Source: Fibrobacter sp.
Lineage (GTDB): Bacteria > Fibrobacterota > Chitinivibrionia > Chitinivibrionales > Chitinispirillaceae
Length of the DNA stretch: 64,000 nucleotides
Assembly: GCA_012513915.1 (NCBI GenBank)
Contig: JAAZBG010000054.1
Location: forward strand, 1-64,000
Direction of reading: 5' to 3'
The notes beneath the pieces are model-generated. The model saw nothing but the letters and a program-made list of their open reading frames with translations. It was not told the DNA's origin and searched no databases. Shown piece after piece: positions 53,695 to 62,684 of this stretch; the first letter of the stretch is position 1, and each line of letters begins with the position of its first letter. A program made the position numbers and the translations under genes.

Positions 53695-54765
53695 ATGAAT
53701 CTTGATTCCCTTAAAACAATTCTTCCACAAGCAAATGAACCCCTTGGGACATTGATCTGGCTTGCAGTGTTTATTGTATCCGGTATTTTTCTGGGTATCC
53801 TTGCAGAGTTCTTTATCCGTAAATTTGTTACATCCTGGGTAAAAAAGACAACCTGGGTTTATGATGATTTTCTGGTAAGAGCATTAAAGGGAATTCCAGT
53901 TCCGCTATTTGCGGTATTCTCTTTCTATATATGTTCGCTCATATTACCCGATCTTCACGCAACACAGATTATTTCCAACAGAATCTGCTTTGCAATTGCA
54001 GCATTTCTTATAACCCTTGCAATAGCACGATTTCTCTCCAAACTGATTCGTCAATTGAGTTCTACTGCCGAAGTACCACTTCCATCAAGTTTACTTTCCA
54101 ACCTTGCATCGGTTGTTGTCTTTCTTATTGGAACACTTGTCACCCTGCAAACGCTTGGTATCTCAATTACTCCGATTCTGACAACACTCGGTATCGGAGG
54201 TCTTGCCGTCGCACTTGCGCTTCAGGATACACTCGCCAATTTATTTTCCGGTATTTACATATTGATTTCAAAGCAGGTTCATATTGGAGATTTTATACGA
54301 CTTGACACTGGTAATGAAGGAACGGTCACTGATATTACCTGGCGAAACACTATTATCAGAACAGTGCAGGGAAACCTTATTATCATACCAAACAACAAAT
54401 TGTCATCTGCAATAATTTCCAATTTCAGCAGACCAAACAGAGAATATACGTTCTCACTTGAATTCAATATCAGTTATACGAGTGATTTATCATCTGTTGA
54501 AAAAATCGCATTTGACGCAGCCAAAAAAGTTATCACTGAAAATCCCGGCGCAGTAACATCATTTGACCCGATTATACGGTTTCTGGGGGTTAGTAATTCG
54601 TTAATTACCATGGCAATTATCATGCGTGCCTCTGCTTATACAAATCAGGGAGCGTTGAAAAGCCAATGCCTGAAAGAGATTCAGAAACGATTTAAAGAGG
54701 AAAATATCGAGATTCCCTATCCTACACAAACAATAAAACTGGATACAAAGGTTATCTGTTCATAG
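53695..54765 (+). CDS. MscS-family mechanosensitive channel
   Basis: A 356-aa protein with four predicted helices, including helices about 20-40, 70-92 and 95-118, and a pore helix about 160-185 rich in Gly/Ala (TTLGIGGLAVALALQDTLANLFSGI). This is the MscS TM3 signature. A cytosolic MscS beta domain (about 190-345) follows, containing VHIGDFIRLDTGNEGTV and IPNNKLSSAII. It opens on membrane tension to release solutes. It is monocistronic, 143 bp after the lipoprotein. Confidence 0.93.
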   Translation: MNLDSLKTILPQANEPLGTLIWLAVFIVSGIFLGILAEFFIRKFVTSWVKKTTWVYDDFLVRALKGIPVPLFAVFSFYICSLILPDLHATQIISNRICFAIAAFLITLAIARFLSKLIRQLSSTAEVPLPSSLLSNLASVVVFLIGTLVTLQTLGISITPILTTLGIGGLAVALALQDTLANLFSGIYILISKQVHIGDFIRLDTGNEGTVTDITWRNTIIRTVQGNLIIIPNNKLSSAIISNFSRPNREYTFSLEFNISYTSDLSSVEKIAFDAAKKVITENPGAVTSFDPIIRFLGVSNSLITMAIIMRASAYTNQGALKSQCLKEIQKRFKEENIEIPYPTQTIKLDTKVICS

Positions 54766-54911
54766 CAGCAATGCGCGACATTGGAGTAACTAATCAGCAC
54801 CCTGACTGACCAGATATTCCTGCAGACTGACAAATTAACCATTTCTGACCATTTGCGCAGTGATTTAAAAAAAGCTTACTAACCAGTCCTGTGAACGATA
54901 AGGTCTGGTGT

Positions 54912-55469
54912 TCACGACTTGACATTCGCATTCCTGAACCCAAAGATACTTCCGCAGATCCCACCCATGATATGCGCAAACTGGGAAATTGAATCCTGCT
55001 GAAATGCTGCTACAACTTCTTTTGTCAAAAAGAGCAGAATCACAAGAATGAACGTAAGCGGTATTTCGCCGGTTTTAAAATTTGTAAACGACCCCAGAAT
55101 GATGAACATAAACACAATACCACTCGCACCAAGTAATCCTGACGGAAACAGAAATGTATTTAACAAACCAGTAATACCGGCCGCAACGATCATCATAAGC
55201 ACGAGTCGCTTTGACCCATACTTTTCTTCAAGAATCGGTCCGAGAAGCAGAATAAACGAGAAGTTACCAATAAGATGCGCCCAGTCTTTGTGACCGGCTG
55301 CATGAGAAAAAATACGCAAATAGGTCACTGGATCTGCAAGGTCCATATTTGGTTGACATAAAAAGAAATCCCTGATCAGCGTTCCGTGCATTATATCGCT
55401 TACAACAAGAACTATTGTACAAATCGCTGTAAATGTCAAAACAACCGGGGCATTGTAGGTAATTTTCAT
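54912..55469 (-). CDS. Rhomboid family intramembrane serine protease
   Basis: A 185-aa protein with six transmembrane helices. It carries the rhomboid elements in order: HLIGNF (about 65-70), GASG with catalytic Ser116, and AHIMGG with catalytic His166. It should therefore be catalytically competent and cut substrates within the membrane. The six-helix, short form is typical of bacterial GlpG-like enzymes without an extra domain. Substrate unknown. It is flanked upstream by a hairpin (55519-55537) and the 31-bp repeat array. Confidence 0.9.
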   Translation of the reverse strand: MKITYNAPVVLTFTAICTIVLVVSDIMHGTLIRDFFLCQPNMDLADPVTYLRIFSHAAGHKDWAHLIGNFSFILLLGPILEEKYGSKRLVLMMIVAAGITGLLNTFLFPSGLLGASGIVFMFIILGSFTNFKTGEIPLTFILVILLFLTKEVVAAFQQDSISQFAHIMGGICGSIFGFRNANVKS

Positions 55470-55518
55470 AATGTTCCTTTGAGGATGTGACTGGTGACTC
55501 GTAACATTTGACCAGTAT

Positions 55519-55707
55519 TGAAACCCTTCGGGTTTCAGTGATTCCTGTTATTTACAAAATGCGGGCGAATGTTGATTCGTTCCCTGTGTGTGCGGGCGAA
55601 TAATGATTCGTTCCCTGTGTGTGCGGGCGAATAATGATTCGTTCCCTGTGTGTTTGGGCGAATAATGATTCGCCCCTACGTTTGTTGGCGAATGTTGATT
55701 CGCCAAC
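55519..55707. repeat. 31-bp tandem hairpin array and leading hairpin
   Basis: A perfect hairpin TGAAACCC-TTC-GGGTTTCA (55519-55537) is followed by five units at 55561, 55592, 55623, 55654 and about 55684. They share the core GGGCGAAT-n4-ATTCG with CCCTGTGTGT-like spacers. The final unit is a perfect palindrome GTTGGCGAAT-GTTG-ATTCGCCAAC (55684-55707), whose arms changed together. The array ends 2 bp before the flavoprotein stop. Same core as 30173 and 44828. Confidence 0.92.
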
Positions 55708-55709
55708 AT

Positions 55710-56282
55710 TTAAAACAATTTCCCTGCCAGCCACACCAGATTGTCACTAAAGCGGTCTATCGTTGCTATTCCTTCTTCATCGTTTTCTACCTCACCGGCT
55801 TCACGACCGAAGGCAATATTCCAATAGGTTGAACCGGGAACAATCATATCATTTATCATGTACCAATACATTAATTGCGCATAGGTAAAATTTTGACCAG
55901 CCCGGCGTGCAACGACTAACGGGCCACCGATTTTCCTTGATAATAATCCACCGTTCGAACGGGCGACATATCCTACTCTGTCAAGTATCGTCATCAGATT
56001 CGGTGTCGCAGAACCAAAGTATACCGGAGTACCGCACACAACAATATCTGCGTCACAAATAAGCCTGAACACTTTCGCGAAGTCATCATCGGTAATGACA
56101 CAGGTCATATCAGCCCTTTTCCTGCAAGCACCACATGCGAGGCATGGCTTGACAATAGTATCAGCACAATGCACAAGAGTGGTTTTAATTGAAGCACTTT
56201 CGAATTTTGATTTACATCTTGTCAAAAGCAGTTCCGTATTACCATTTTTTCTCGGTGAACCGCAAAGTAATACTGCATTCAT
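55710..56282 (-). CDS. Flavodoxin-fold NAD(P)H-dependent FMN reductase
   Basis: A 190-aa flavoprotein. The P-loop-like FMN site is GSPRKNGNTELLL (about residues 8-20). The dimer/loop block VCGTPVYFGSATPNLMTILDRV lies about 81-102. Two CxxC pairs in KPCLACGACRKRADMTC (about 45-61) suggest an iron-sulfur or zinc-binding insert typical of some iron-sulfur flavoproteins. It likely reduces quinones, azo or nitro compounds, or acts in electron transfer. Single gene. Confidence 0.88.
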   Translation of the reverse strand: MNAVLLCGSPRKNGNTELLLTRCKSKFESASIKTTLVHCADTIVKPCLACGACRKRADMTCVITDDDFAKVFRLICDADIVVCGTPVYFGSATPNLMTILDRVGYVARSNGGLLSRKIGGPLVVARRAGQNFTYAQLMYWYMINDMIVPGSTYWNIAFGREAGEVENDEEGIATIDRFSDNLVWLAGKLF

Positions 56283-56425
56283 ATTGTTAAGACTCCTGTT
56301 TTTAATTTCGTTACTACACGATTATGGTGACCAACACAACGATCATTTCATCCGCCGGTATTTCAATTTTTTGCCTGAAACATTACTATAGAGCCCAAAG
56401 AGTCCCCCCTGACAGACATCTGTAA

Positions 56426-57277
56426 CTACCGTTTCCTATACTTTGGATACGCAAGGCGTCCGCAGCTGTACGATCCGAGATGCTTATAAAACGATGTAAT
56501 CTCCTGAAGATTATTTACTGCATTTTTCTGCGCCGGATCATTGATATCCCCCGCAAAGTCAAGATAAAACAGATATTTAAAACCTTTGCCATGCACTGGC
56601 CTCGACTCAATTTTTATAAGATCAATATCACGAAGAGCAAATACAGCAAGACACTTGAACAGTGCACCCGGTATATTCTGCATTGAGAAAACAACCGATG
56701 TTTTCACCGGAGTAAATGCCGGACGTTCCGGTTTACGACCAAGAATGATAAAGCGTGTTGTATTCCATTTGTTATCTTCAATATTTTCTGCAATAACATT
56801 CATCTCGAAATCAATTGCTGCCTGCATTGATGCAATCGCCGCTGCATTCTTTAATTTCTCATCCTTTACCTTTTTGACCGCAAGAGCCGTATTAGGTATC
56901 TGAACCTTTTGTAATGCCGGATTTTTTCTAAAATATCCTTTACACTGTGAGAATGCAGCAGAATGCGAATAGATTGTCTGTACATCTTTTTTCTTTACAC
57001 CATTGTTCGCAATAACACACTGACCAATACGAAGCATAATCTCCCCGGTAATGTGAAGATTGCTTTCAAGCAGCGAATCATAATTCTGATGAATACTCCC
57101 TGCGGATGAATTCTCGATAGGCACGACACCATATTTACAAGCACCAGAACTGACTCTCTCAAAAACATCTGAGAAATCGGGTACACATACGTATTTCTCA
57201 CTCTCTCCGAAATATTCAATTGCCGCCAGTTCGGTAAATGAACCGCGTTCTCCTGGAAATGCAACCTTAACTATCAA
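56426..57277 (-). CDS. pheA: Prephenate dehydratase
   Basis: A 283-aa monofunctional enzyme of phenylalanine synthesis, converting prephenate to phenylpyruvate. Recognised from VAFPGERGSFTELAA (about 4-18), GVVPIENSSAGSI (about 49-61), NTTRFIILGRK (about 172-182, the TRF motif) and a C-terminal ACT domain with IKIESRPVHGKGFKYLFYLDF (about 220-240, ESRP). No chorismate mutase domain is fused. It overlaps the NlpC/P60 gene by 4 bp. Confidence 0.95.
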   Translation of the reverse strand: MIVKVAFPGERGSFTELAAIEYFGESEKYVCVPDFSDVFERVSSGACKYGVVPIENSSAGSIHQNYDSLLESNLHITGEIMLRIGQCVIANNGVKKKDVQTIYSHSAAFSQCKGYFRKNPALQKVQIPNTALAVKKVKDEKLKNAAAIASMQAAIDFEMNVIAENIEDNKWNTTRFIILGRKPERPAFTPVKTSVVFSMQNIPGALFKCLAVFALRDIDLIKIESRPVHGKGFKYLFYLDFAGDINDPAQKNAVNNLQEITSFYKHLGSYSCGRLAYPKYRKR

Positions 57278-57831
57278 AACAATCTCCTGATTTCTGCGAA
57301 TCTCTTTTTATAGTACGACTCGTCAAGCGAACTATACCGAACTCCATTACTTGAGCTCGCGTGAGCGAATTTATTATCACCAATATAAATTCCGACATGA
57401 TTAATTGCATTGAAAAGTCCGCCCCTGAAAAAAACCAGATCTCCGCTGCGGGCTTCACTGATAGAAACAGATTTTCCCATCCGGTGCATTTTCCTTGATG
57501 AATGTGGAAGTACAAATCCGTTTAATTCCTGATATACAAGACATACAAACCCGCTGCAATCAACACCCCGCCGGCTCATTCCACCATATTTATAGCGAAC
57601 ACCAATCCACTTTTGAATAATAGTCTGAAGATGATCCTGAGGAACCTTATAGTTTTTCCGGTAATCCCAATCCCGTGGCACATAGAGATGAATTTCACCA
57701 TTTGAAGAACGGGTATACCGGACAGATGGTGCACAGCCAATACTCAGCAGTATTATAGAAAGCAACAGCAGTATAAAAAAATAACGGAATAACAGGAAAA
57801 CGGATATGCGTGATCGTACTTTTTGTACCAT
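57274..57831 (-). CDS. NlpC/P60 peptidoglycan hydrolase lipoprotein
   Basis: A 185-aa protein. A lipoprotein signal (hydrophobic residues 10-32, lipobox LSIGC, Cys33) precedes a single NlpC/P60 papain-fold domain (about 65-180). It has the catalytic triad Cys92 in VDCSGF, His145 in NHVGIYIG, and His157 in FAHASSS. It should cleave the peptide stem of cell wall in the periplasm. The 4-bp overlap with pheA implies co-translation, though the two functions are unrelated. A GGGAGA-type ribosome site precedes the ATG. Confidence 0.94.
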   Translation of the reverse strand: MVQKVRSRISVFLLFRYFFILLLLSIILLSIGCAPSVRYTRSSNGEIHLYVPRDWDYRKNYKVPQDHLQTIIQKWIGVRYKYGGMSRRGVDCSGFVCLVYQELNGFVLPHSSRKMHRMGKSVSISEARSGDLVFFRGGLFNAINHVGIYIGDNKFAHASSSNGVRYSSLDESYYKKRFAEIRRLF

Positions 57832-58018
57832 TCACACGCCCTCTCCCGCGTTCAAGGCAACGCGTCCTCCCATAGAAGAGAGGTATAATTGTTTTAAAAT
57901 CAAACGTATACCTCCCTCCTGCGGGAGGTCACCCAACCTTGTACCTGGGGCAAGCATCAGGCATGACTCTCAAATTGTAAACATCATGAAAAATCAGATC
58001 GCTTACAAGTCACCCGGA

Positions 58019-58315
58019 TTAACGGTACCATCTGAAAAAATACAAACTAATAAAAACGCCAATAATAGAAAGCAGACTGAACTTGAACATAAAGCCAATC
58101 TGAAACTTGATTGCATTCAAGTCAACAAGCACCGGTTTATTGTTGACAAAATCACCGATTCCGACAGGTATACTGTACGTGAAGAATGTTTTTACAACAT
58201 TTTCACCCCCGGGCAGCATCTCTACAAAACTATTAAGATACGACCCAATCAGAATACCAACGATCACTACAAGTATTAATGTAGAAGCCCTTTTTTCTTT
58301 TAACTGTATCGCCAT
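58019..58315 (-). CDS. DUF4321 small membrane protein
   Basis: A 98-aa protein with two transmembrane helices (about 14-32 and 72-95) separated by a polar loop. The overall layout is that of DUF4321 proteins. It starts 14 bp after the HtrA stop and is the last gene of the GGDEF-waaA-holA-truA-htrA operon. Function unknown. Confidence 0.75.
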   Translation of the reverse strand: MAIQLKEKRASTLILVVIVGILIGSYLNSFVEMLPGGENVVKTFFTYSIPVGIGDFVNNKPVLVDLNAIKFQIGFMFKFSLLSIIGVFISLYFFRWYR

Positions 58316-58329
58316 GGATTACTCCTTTA

Positions 58330-59556
58330 TTATTTTTCACTCTTGAATTCGCTCAACGTTAACTGAACATTAAGCTGCTTACCTTTACGTAAAATTACCA
58401 TCTGCACCTTGTCACCGACAAAATAATCGAGAAAAAATCCATCAATATCAAGATGCGACTGGATAATACGGTTTCCAAGCTGAAGAATTATATCATTGTT
58501 TTGTAACCCGGCCTTTTCACCCGGACTTCCCTGCTGTATGCCGGCAATCACTACGCCATCAGTACTGTTATACCCAAGCGACAGGGCAATTGCTCTGTTT
58601 AGATCCTGTACGGAAATGCCGGTCCAGACCTGACGCCGCATTCCATAGGTGATTAACTCATCTGCGACACGCTGTGCACGTTTAATTGGAATTGCAAACC
58701 CGATACCGATTGATCCCTTGTTATCATTTGATCCTGTAAAAATAAAAGTATTGATACCGATTACTTCACCCAATGCATTGGCAAGCGGACCACCGCTGTT
58801 TCCCGGATTGATAGCGGCATCAGTCTGAATCATTCCCTGATAGTAAACGCCTGCTGATGGTGCAAAATTCCGGTTTAAAGCACTCACCACCCCTACCGTT
58901 ACAGTCGGATGAACATCATTGATAAAATTCAAAAACGGATTTCCGATTGCGATCACCCACTCACCGGTCATCGCTTCATCACTGTTACCAAAAACGACCT
59001 GCTGGAACTCACCCTTCTCAACGGCAATAACAGCAAGATCCGAACGGGCATCAACCCCGATCACCTTACCCTCAAGACGCTTCCCGTTTGCAAAGTTGAC
59101 AAACAATTTTGCAGCATTCTCAACAACATGGTAATTTGTCAGAATAATACCATCTTTACGAATAACAAAGCCGGAACCGATGCTTTCAATCTGCTGGTAG
59201 CGCGGCTGAATCTGCGGATTAAAAAAGAAATCGAGGAATTCGTTGGTATAATACCGGTCACGAACAACCTGAATCTGAGTGACAACAATACCGACAACAC
59301 AGGGTGCTATTGCCCTGGTAGCTTTTACGATTGCATTCTTTCTTGACAAAAGAATGTCATCCTGTACCGGAACCGTCTCCTGAACAGTGACAGACTGATC
59401 AGTTGATGGCTGAGGTGCTACGACTGTCGTTCCGGACACATAGATACGTTTTATGATCTCCCCGCCGGCAATTAGCCCCACTGATATTCCCAGTGCGAGA
59501 AACAACAGGTAGATCCCGACTCCACTGGATTTTTTATCATTATTTTGATTCATCAA
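58330..59556 (-). CDS. HtrA/Deg-type periplasmic serine protease
   Basis: A 408-aa protease. One N-terminal membrane anchor (about 14-34) and a trypsin-like domain (about 110-290) carry the triad His143 (TNYHVV), Asp173 (RSDLAV) and Ser254 (GNSGGP). A single C-terminal PDZ domain occupies about 310-395 (TDGVVIAGIQQGSPGEKAGLQNNDIIL). One PDZ and a membrane anchor make it more like DegS/HtrA than DegP. It degrades misfolded envelope proteins or acts as a stress sensor. Its start overlaps the end of truA by 17 bp. Confidence 0.94.
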   Translation of the reverse strand: MMNQNNDKKSSGVGIYLLFLALGISVGLIAGGEIIKRIYVSGTTVVAPQPSTDQSVTVQETVPVQDDILLSRKNAIVKATRAIAPCVVGIVVTQIQVVRDRYYTNEFLDFFFNPQIQPRYQQIESIGSGFVIRKDGIILTNYHVVENAAKLFVNFANGKRLEGKVIGVDARSDLAVIAVEKGEFQQVVFGNSDEAMTGEWVIAIGNPFLNFINDVHPTVTVGVVSALNRNFAPSAGVYYQGMIQTDAAINPGNSGGPLANALGEVIGINTFIFTGSNDNKGSIGIGFAIPIKRAQRVADELITYGMRRQVWTGISVQDLNRAIALSLGYNSTDGVVIAGIQQGSPGEKAGLQNNDIILQLGNRIIQSHLDIDGFFLDYFVGDKVQMVILRKGKQLNVQLTLSEFKSEK

Positions 59557-60289
59557 GTAACTCCACAGGATATCTTACATAGTCCAGAACAAGTCCGCAG
59601 GCAGGTGCTGTTGATCCGGCTCTGAAACGATCGCGGCTTTCAATTACCTCCGCCATCGACTGGCTGATTTTCCCCCTGCCAATGTCAATAAGTGTTCCGA
59701 CAACCGAACGCACCATCTTGTAAATAAAACGGTCCGCTTCTATAGTAAATACAATACAATCATTAATCCTGTCAAGAGAAGCACCGGTAACAGTGCAGAT
59801 TGTATTATCACTTGTCGCCCCTGACGCACAAAAAGTTTCGAAATCGTGACGTCCCAGGAGATGCGTTGCATTCTGCATTACAAGATCCCAGTCAACATGA
59901 GTGAATATCTTCCAGACATGCTTATACAAAAGCGGCATTTTCCGCAAACACATTGTGTACTTATAGCGCCTTGCAACAGCACTGAACCGTGCATGAAACA
60001 CATTGTCAACCGGACATAAGTTATAAATCGATATTTCATGAGGAAGAATGGCGTTAACCGATAGTTCAAGACGCGGCAGATTAAACTCCTGATCACAATC
60101 GAAATGCGCTCCCTGAGCGCGACCATGCACTCCGGCGTCAGTGCGACCGGCCCCGGTAATATCAATCTTTGTACGTAATGCGACACCAAAGGCATGCTCC
60201 AGTTTCTCCTGAATGCTCACCGCATTGGGCTGACGCTGCCATCCTCCAAATGATGTACCATCATATTCAACCCGGAAGAAATATCTCAC
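59540..60289 (-). CDS. truA: tRNA pseudouridine synthase A
   Basis: A 249-aa enzyme that makes pseudouridine at positions 38-40 of tRNA. The catalytic Asp51 lies in GAGRTDAGVHG (46-56). The N-terminus YFFRVEYDGTSFGGWQRQP and the later FRAGSTAPACGLVL are family blocks. I take the GTG at 60289, not the upstream ATG at 60328. The holA TGA stop overlaps it as GTGA (4 bp), a common translational-coupling junction, and the shorter protein has the usual N-terminus. Part of the waaA-holA-truA-htrA unit. Confidence 0.95.
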   Translation of the reverse strand: MRYFFRVEYDGTSFGGWQRQPNAVSIQEKLEHAFGVALRTKIDITGAGRTDAGVHGRAQGAHFDCDQEFNLPRLELSVNAILPHEISIYNLCPVDNVFHARFSAVARRYKYTMCLRKMPLLYKHVWKIFTHVDWDLVMQNATHLLGRHDFETFCASGATSDNTICTVTGASLDRINDCIVFTIEADRFIYKMVRSVVGTLIDIGRGKISQSMAEVIESRDRFRAGSTAPACGLVLDYVRYPVELLDESK

Positions 60290-61416
60290 TGTGCAAAACC
60301 ATCCTTTACAAGCTGAGATACCCTGCACACCTTATAACAAAACATCTGTACATTCTGCTGTGTTGCTGCAATTTTCCCCGATTTTACACCAGTGTCAAAC
60401 TCAAGAAGCCACCGGCAGATGCACTTGAGTTCATCATCGGTAAAATTCATCGCATGCTTTACAATACCGGATGCGATCAACACAGGATACACTCTTCCAG
60501 TCTGCCCTTCACCAAGAAGCCCTGCCGCCATTCCGATTGCAACACCGGCATCCGTTTGCGCCTGATTCTTGAAACCGGTCGCAGTAAGAAATGTCTTGAC
60601 GACCTGCGGTTTCTGCGCAGCAAAGTGCCTGATCCTGAACATTGCCCAGAACTGTTTGAACACCGTGGCCACCATTGATGGTCCCGAGAATGTCGTTGCA
60701 AAAAGTGAATCGACAATATCAAGCGCGCGTGTCAGATTTTTACACTCAAGCGCTGACGCAAGCTCAAAAATAGTCATTGGCCGCGATGCCCCAACGATCT
60801 CTTCAATGACACTTTTTGTAATGGCTTCACCCGGTTCAAGATTCAGATCAATTTTCTGAAGCTCGGAATAGAGCCCCTCAAGCTCATATCCAACAAGATC
60901 CACAAGATAATCAGCGTCCTGTTTGTTGATCTTGCGGTTTAACAGTCTGGGAACCTGCGCCACAAGCCACTCTGCTATTTTATACTCTGATGGCTTTATA
61001 AACTCATGATACGCAAAACCACTGTCCGGTGATGCCGAACGTTTTTTTATCTGAAGCGTTTTTATGACACCGGCTTCAGAAACCTTCCCCTTTTTTATTT
61101 CATCAACTTCAATAATGACATACGAATCGGTGGGTGGATATTTAATAGTACTGTCAAGCAGCTTCAACTCTTTTTCTGTCAGCGTCTGAGCATGGTTGAT
61201 ATGAAAAATGCGTGTTTCCTGGAACAGTGATGGCGTGATTATTTTTTCAGTATATGATGCAAACGTCATCATTGACGAATCGTAACGCTCGATTATGACT
61301 CCATCAAACGATTTCTGAATGGTGTCCATAAACTGACGACGTGTCTGCTCCCTCCCGATGGAATCATCACCGGCAAGTACAATTACATGTGGTATTTTTG
61401 TGTCTGTTGTACTCAT
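60286..61416 (-). CDS. holA: DNA polymerase III delta subunit
   Basis: A 376-aa protein with the delta layout. An N-terminal AAA+-like domain (about 8-150) opens IPHVIVLAGDDSIGREQTRRQFM and later has IFHINHAQTLTEKELK. A helical domain (about 155-225) and the C-terminal collar domain (about 230-370) include IFELASALECKNLTRALDIVDSL. It opens the sliding clamp with the clamp-loader complex. It overlaps waaA and truA by 4 bp each. Confidence 0.9.
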   Translation of the reverse strand: MSTTDTKIPHVIVLAGDDSIGREQTRRQFMDTIQKSFDGVIIERYDSSMMTFASYTEKIITPSLFQETRIFHINHAQTLTEKELKLLDSTIKYPPTDSYVIIEVDEIKKGKVSEAGVIKTLQIKKRSASPDSGFAYHEFIKPSEYKIAEWLVAQVPRLLNRKINKQDADYLVDLVGYELEGLYSELQKIDLNLEPGEAITKSVIEEIVGASRPMTIFELASALECKNLTRALDIVDSLFATTFSGPSMVATVFKQFWAMFRIRHFAAQKPQVVKTFLTATGFKNQAQTDAGVAIGMAAGLLGEGQTGRVYPVLIASGIVKHAMNFTDDELKCICRWLLEFDTGVKSGKIAATQQNVQMFCYKVCRVSQLVKDGFAQ

Positions 61417-62684
61417 GGGATAAGCGGTTCCAGTACTGATTGCTGTTTGTTAACCGTCTCAATGAACGTCGTCTGAGCACTGACAAACTTACGAGGCTCA
61501 AGACGTATGACTTTTACAATAGTGTTTGCGAGTTCTTCTCCATTCTCCATCTTGAATGCAACACCCGCACTTAACAGCTTCTCGCAGCTCTCAATTTGTG
61601 TATGATAATCAGGTCCGAAAAACACCGGTATTCCAAAGCGTGCAGGATCCCATACATTATGCGCGCCAACCGGTACAAATGTTCCTCCGACAAATGCAGC
61701 ATCTGCCATCTTGTAAACATCATCAAGAATCCCCACTTTCTCAATAATGCAGACATCCCATTTCCGTGATGTCGTAATCTCTGTAAAGTGTGCTATTGAT
61801 CCGCCGATCTCGTCCATAATCGCCGATGTCTCTTCAAGATACCGTGGGACGACAATCACTTTACAAGGCATATTTTTTCGAGAAAGCATATCAATACATG
61901 TGCGAAGTTCTTTTCCCTCACCGGCATGCACACAACCGGCTGCAAGCACAAAACAGCCTTCGCTAAGATTCATAGCGCGACGCAGCGACAACCACTCGCG
62001 TCTTGCCGGCCGTTTAATGAAAATATGCCCTTTGATATTTCCTACGACATGTATGATATCTTTGCTGACACCCACATTAAAAAAACGTTCTGCATATTCG
62101 CTCGTTTGAGCAAACACAACATCGAACACACTGAAAAGCGGTGCAAGAAGTTTACGAAACATAAAATACCGTTTGAATGACCTGATCTCCATTCTCGCAT
62201 TGACAATCCCAACCGGAATATTATTCTTTCTACAGGCCCACAACATCGATGGCCACAGTTCTGTTTCAAGCAGCCAGACCCGTTTAATACCATATTGTTT
62301 AAGCGTGGCGTTCATCAGCGTAAGTGAATCAAACGGTAAATAGCCGACACCGCACACCGATGGGGTCTTATGAAGTTCCAGAAACTGGACACCAGTATGT
62401 GATGTCGCAGTAACGAGATAGAGATCCTCAGGATGACGCTGTTCAAGAACCTCTAAAAATTTATACAGCAGTTTTGTCTCACCAAGCGATGCTGCATGAA
62501 GCCACACGACGGAACGGTGACGAAAATCACGAACCGGAGAAGGTGGATGCTGACGATGATAGATGTCCCATTTCCTGCGCTCCCCCATTTTACTTAAAAA
62601 AATACCTGCTATGCTATGGGCTATATCCATGAGAAGGCTGTAGGTATATATGACAACTGCGAACAAATATTTTTCGATTTTCAT
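61413..62684 (-). CDS. waaA: Kdo transferase
   Basis: A 423-aa GT-B fold transferase that adds Kdo to lipid IVA. One N-terminal membrane helix (about 5-27) is followed by SLGETKLLYKFLEVL, the VTATSHTGVQFLE loop, LLETELWPSMLWACRKNNIPVGIVNARM (about 138-165) and the C-terminal VPVGAHNVWDPARFGIPVFFGPDY (about 340-363). It follows the GGDEF gene by a 4-bp overlap. With lpxK, it establishes a lipid A/Kdo core pathway. Confidence 0.95.
   Translation of the reverse strand: MKIEKYLFAVVIYTYSLLMDIAHSIAGIFLSKMGERRKWDIYHRQHPPSPVRDFRHRSVVWLHAASLGETKLLYKFLEVLEQRHPEDLYLVTATSHTGVQFLELHKTPSVCGVGYLPFDSLTLMNATLKQYGIKRVWLLETELWPSMLWACRKNNIPVGIVNARMEIRSFKRYFMFRKLLAPLFSVFDVVFAQTSEYAERFFNVGVSKDIIHVVGNIKGHIFIKRPARREWLSLRRAMNLSEGCFVLAAGCVHAGEGKELRTCIDMLSRKNMPCKVIVVPRYLEETSAIMDEIGGSIAHFTEITTSRKWDVCIIEKVGILDDVYKMADAAFVGGTFVPVGAHNVWDPARFGIPVFFGPDYHTQIESCEKLLSAGVAFKMENGEELANTIVKVIRLEPRKFVSAQTTFIETVNKQQSVLEPLIP

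Noticed and set aside
55561..55707. CRISPR array
   Set aside because: Units of 31 bp repeat wholly, with the same spacer, and the core hairpin is shared with other loci. No cas genes.
55552..55734. 60-aa minus-strand ORF in the 31-bp array
   Set aside because: It only reads through the tandem repeat, with no coding composition.
60290..60328. Upstream ATG for truA
   Set aside because: It would overlap holA deeply. The GTG at 60289 forms a 4-bp GTGA junction and leaves the normal N-terminus.
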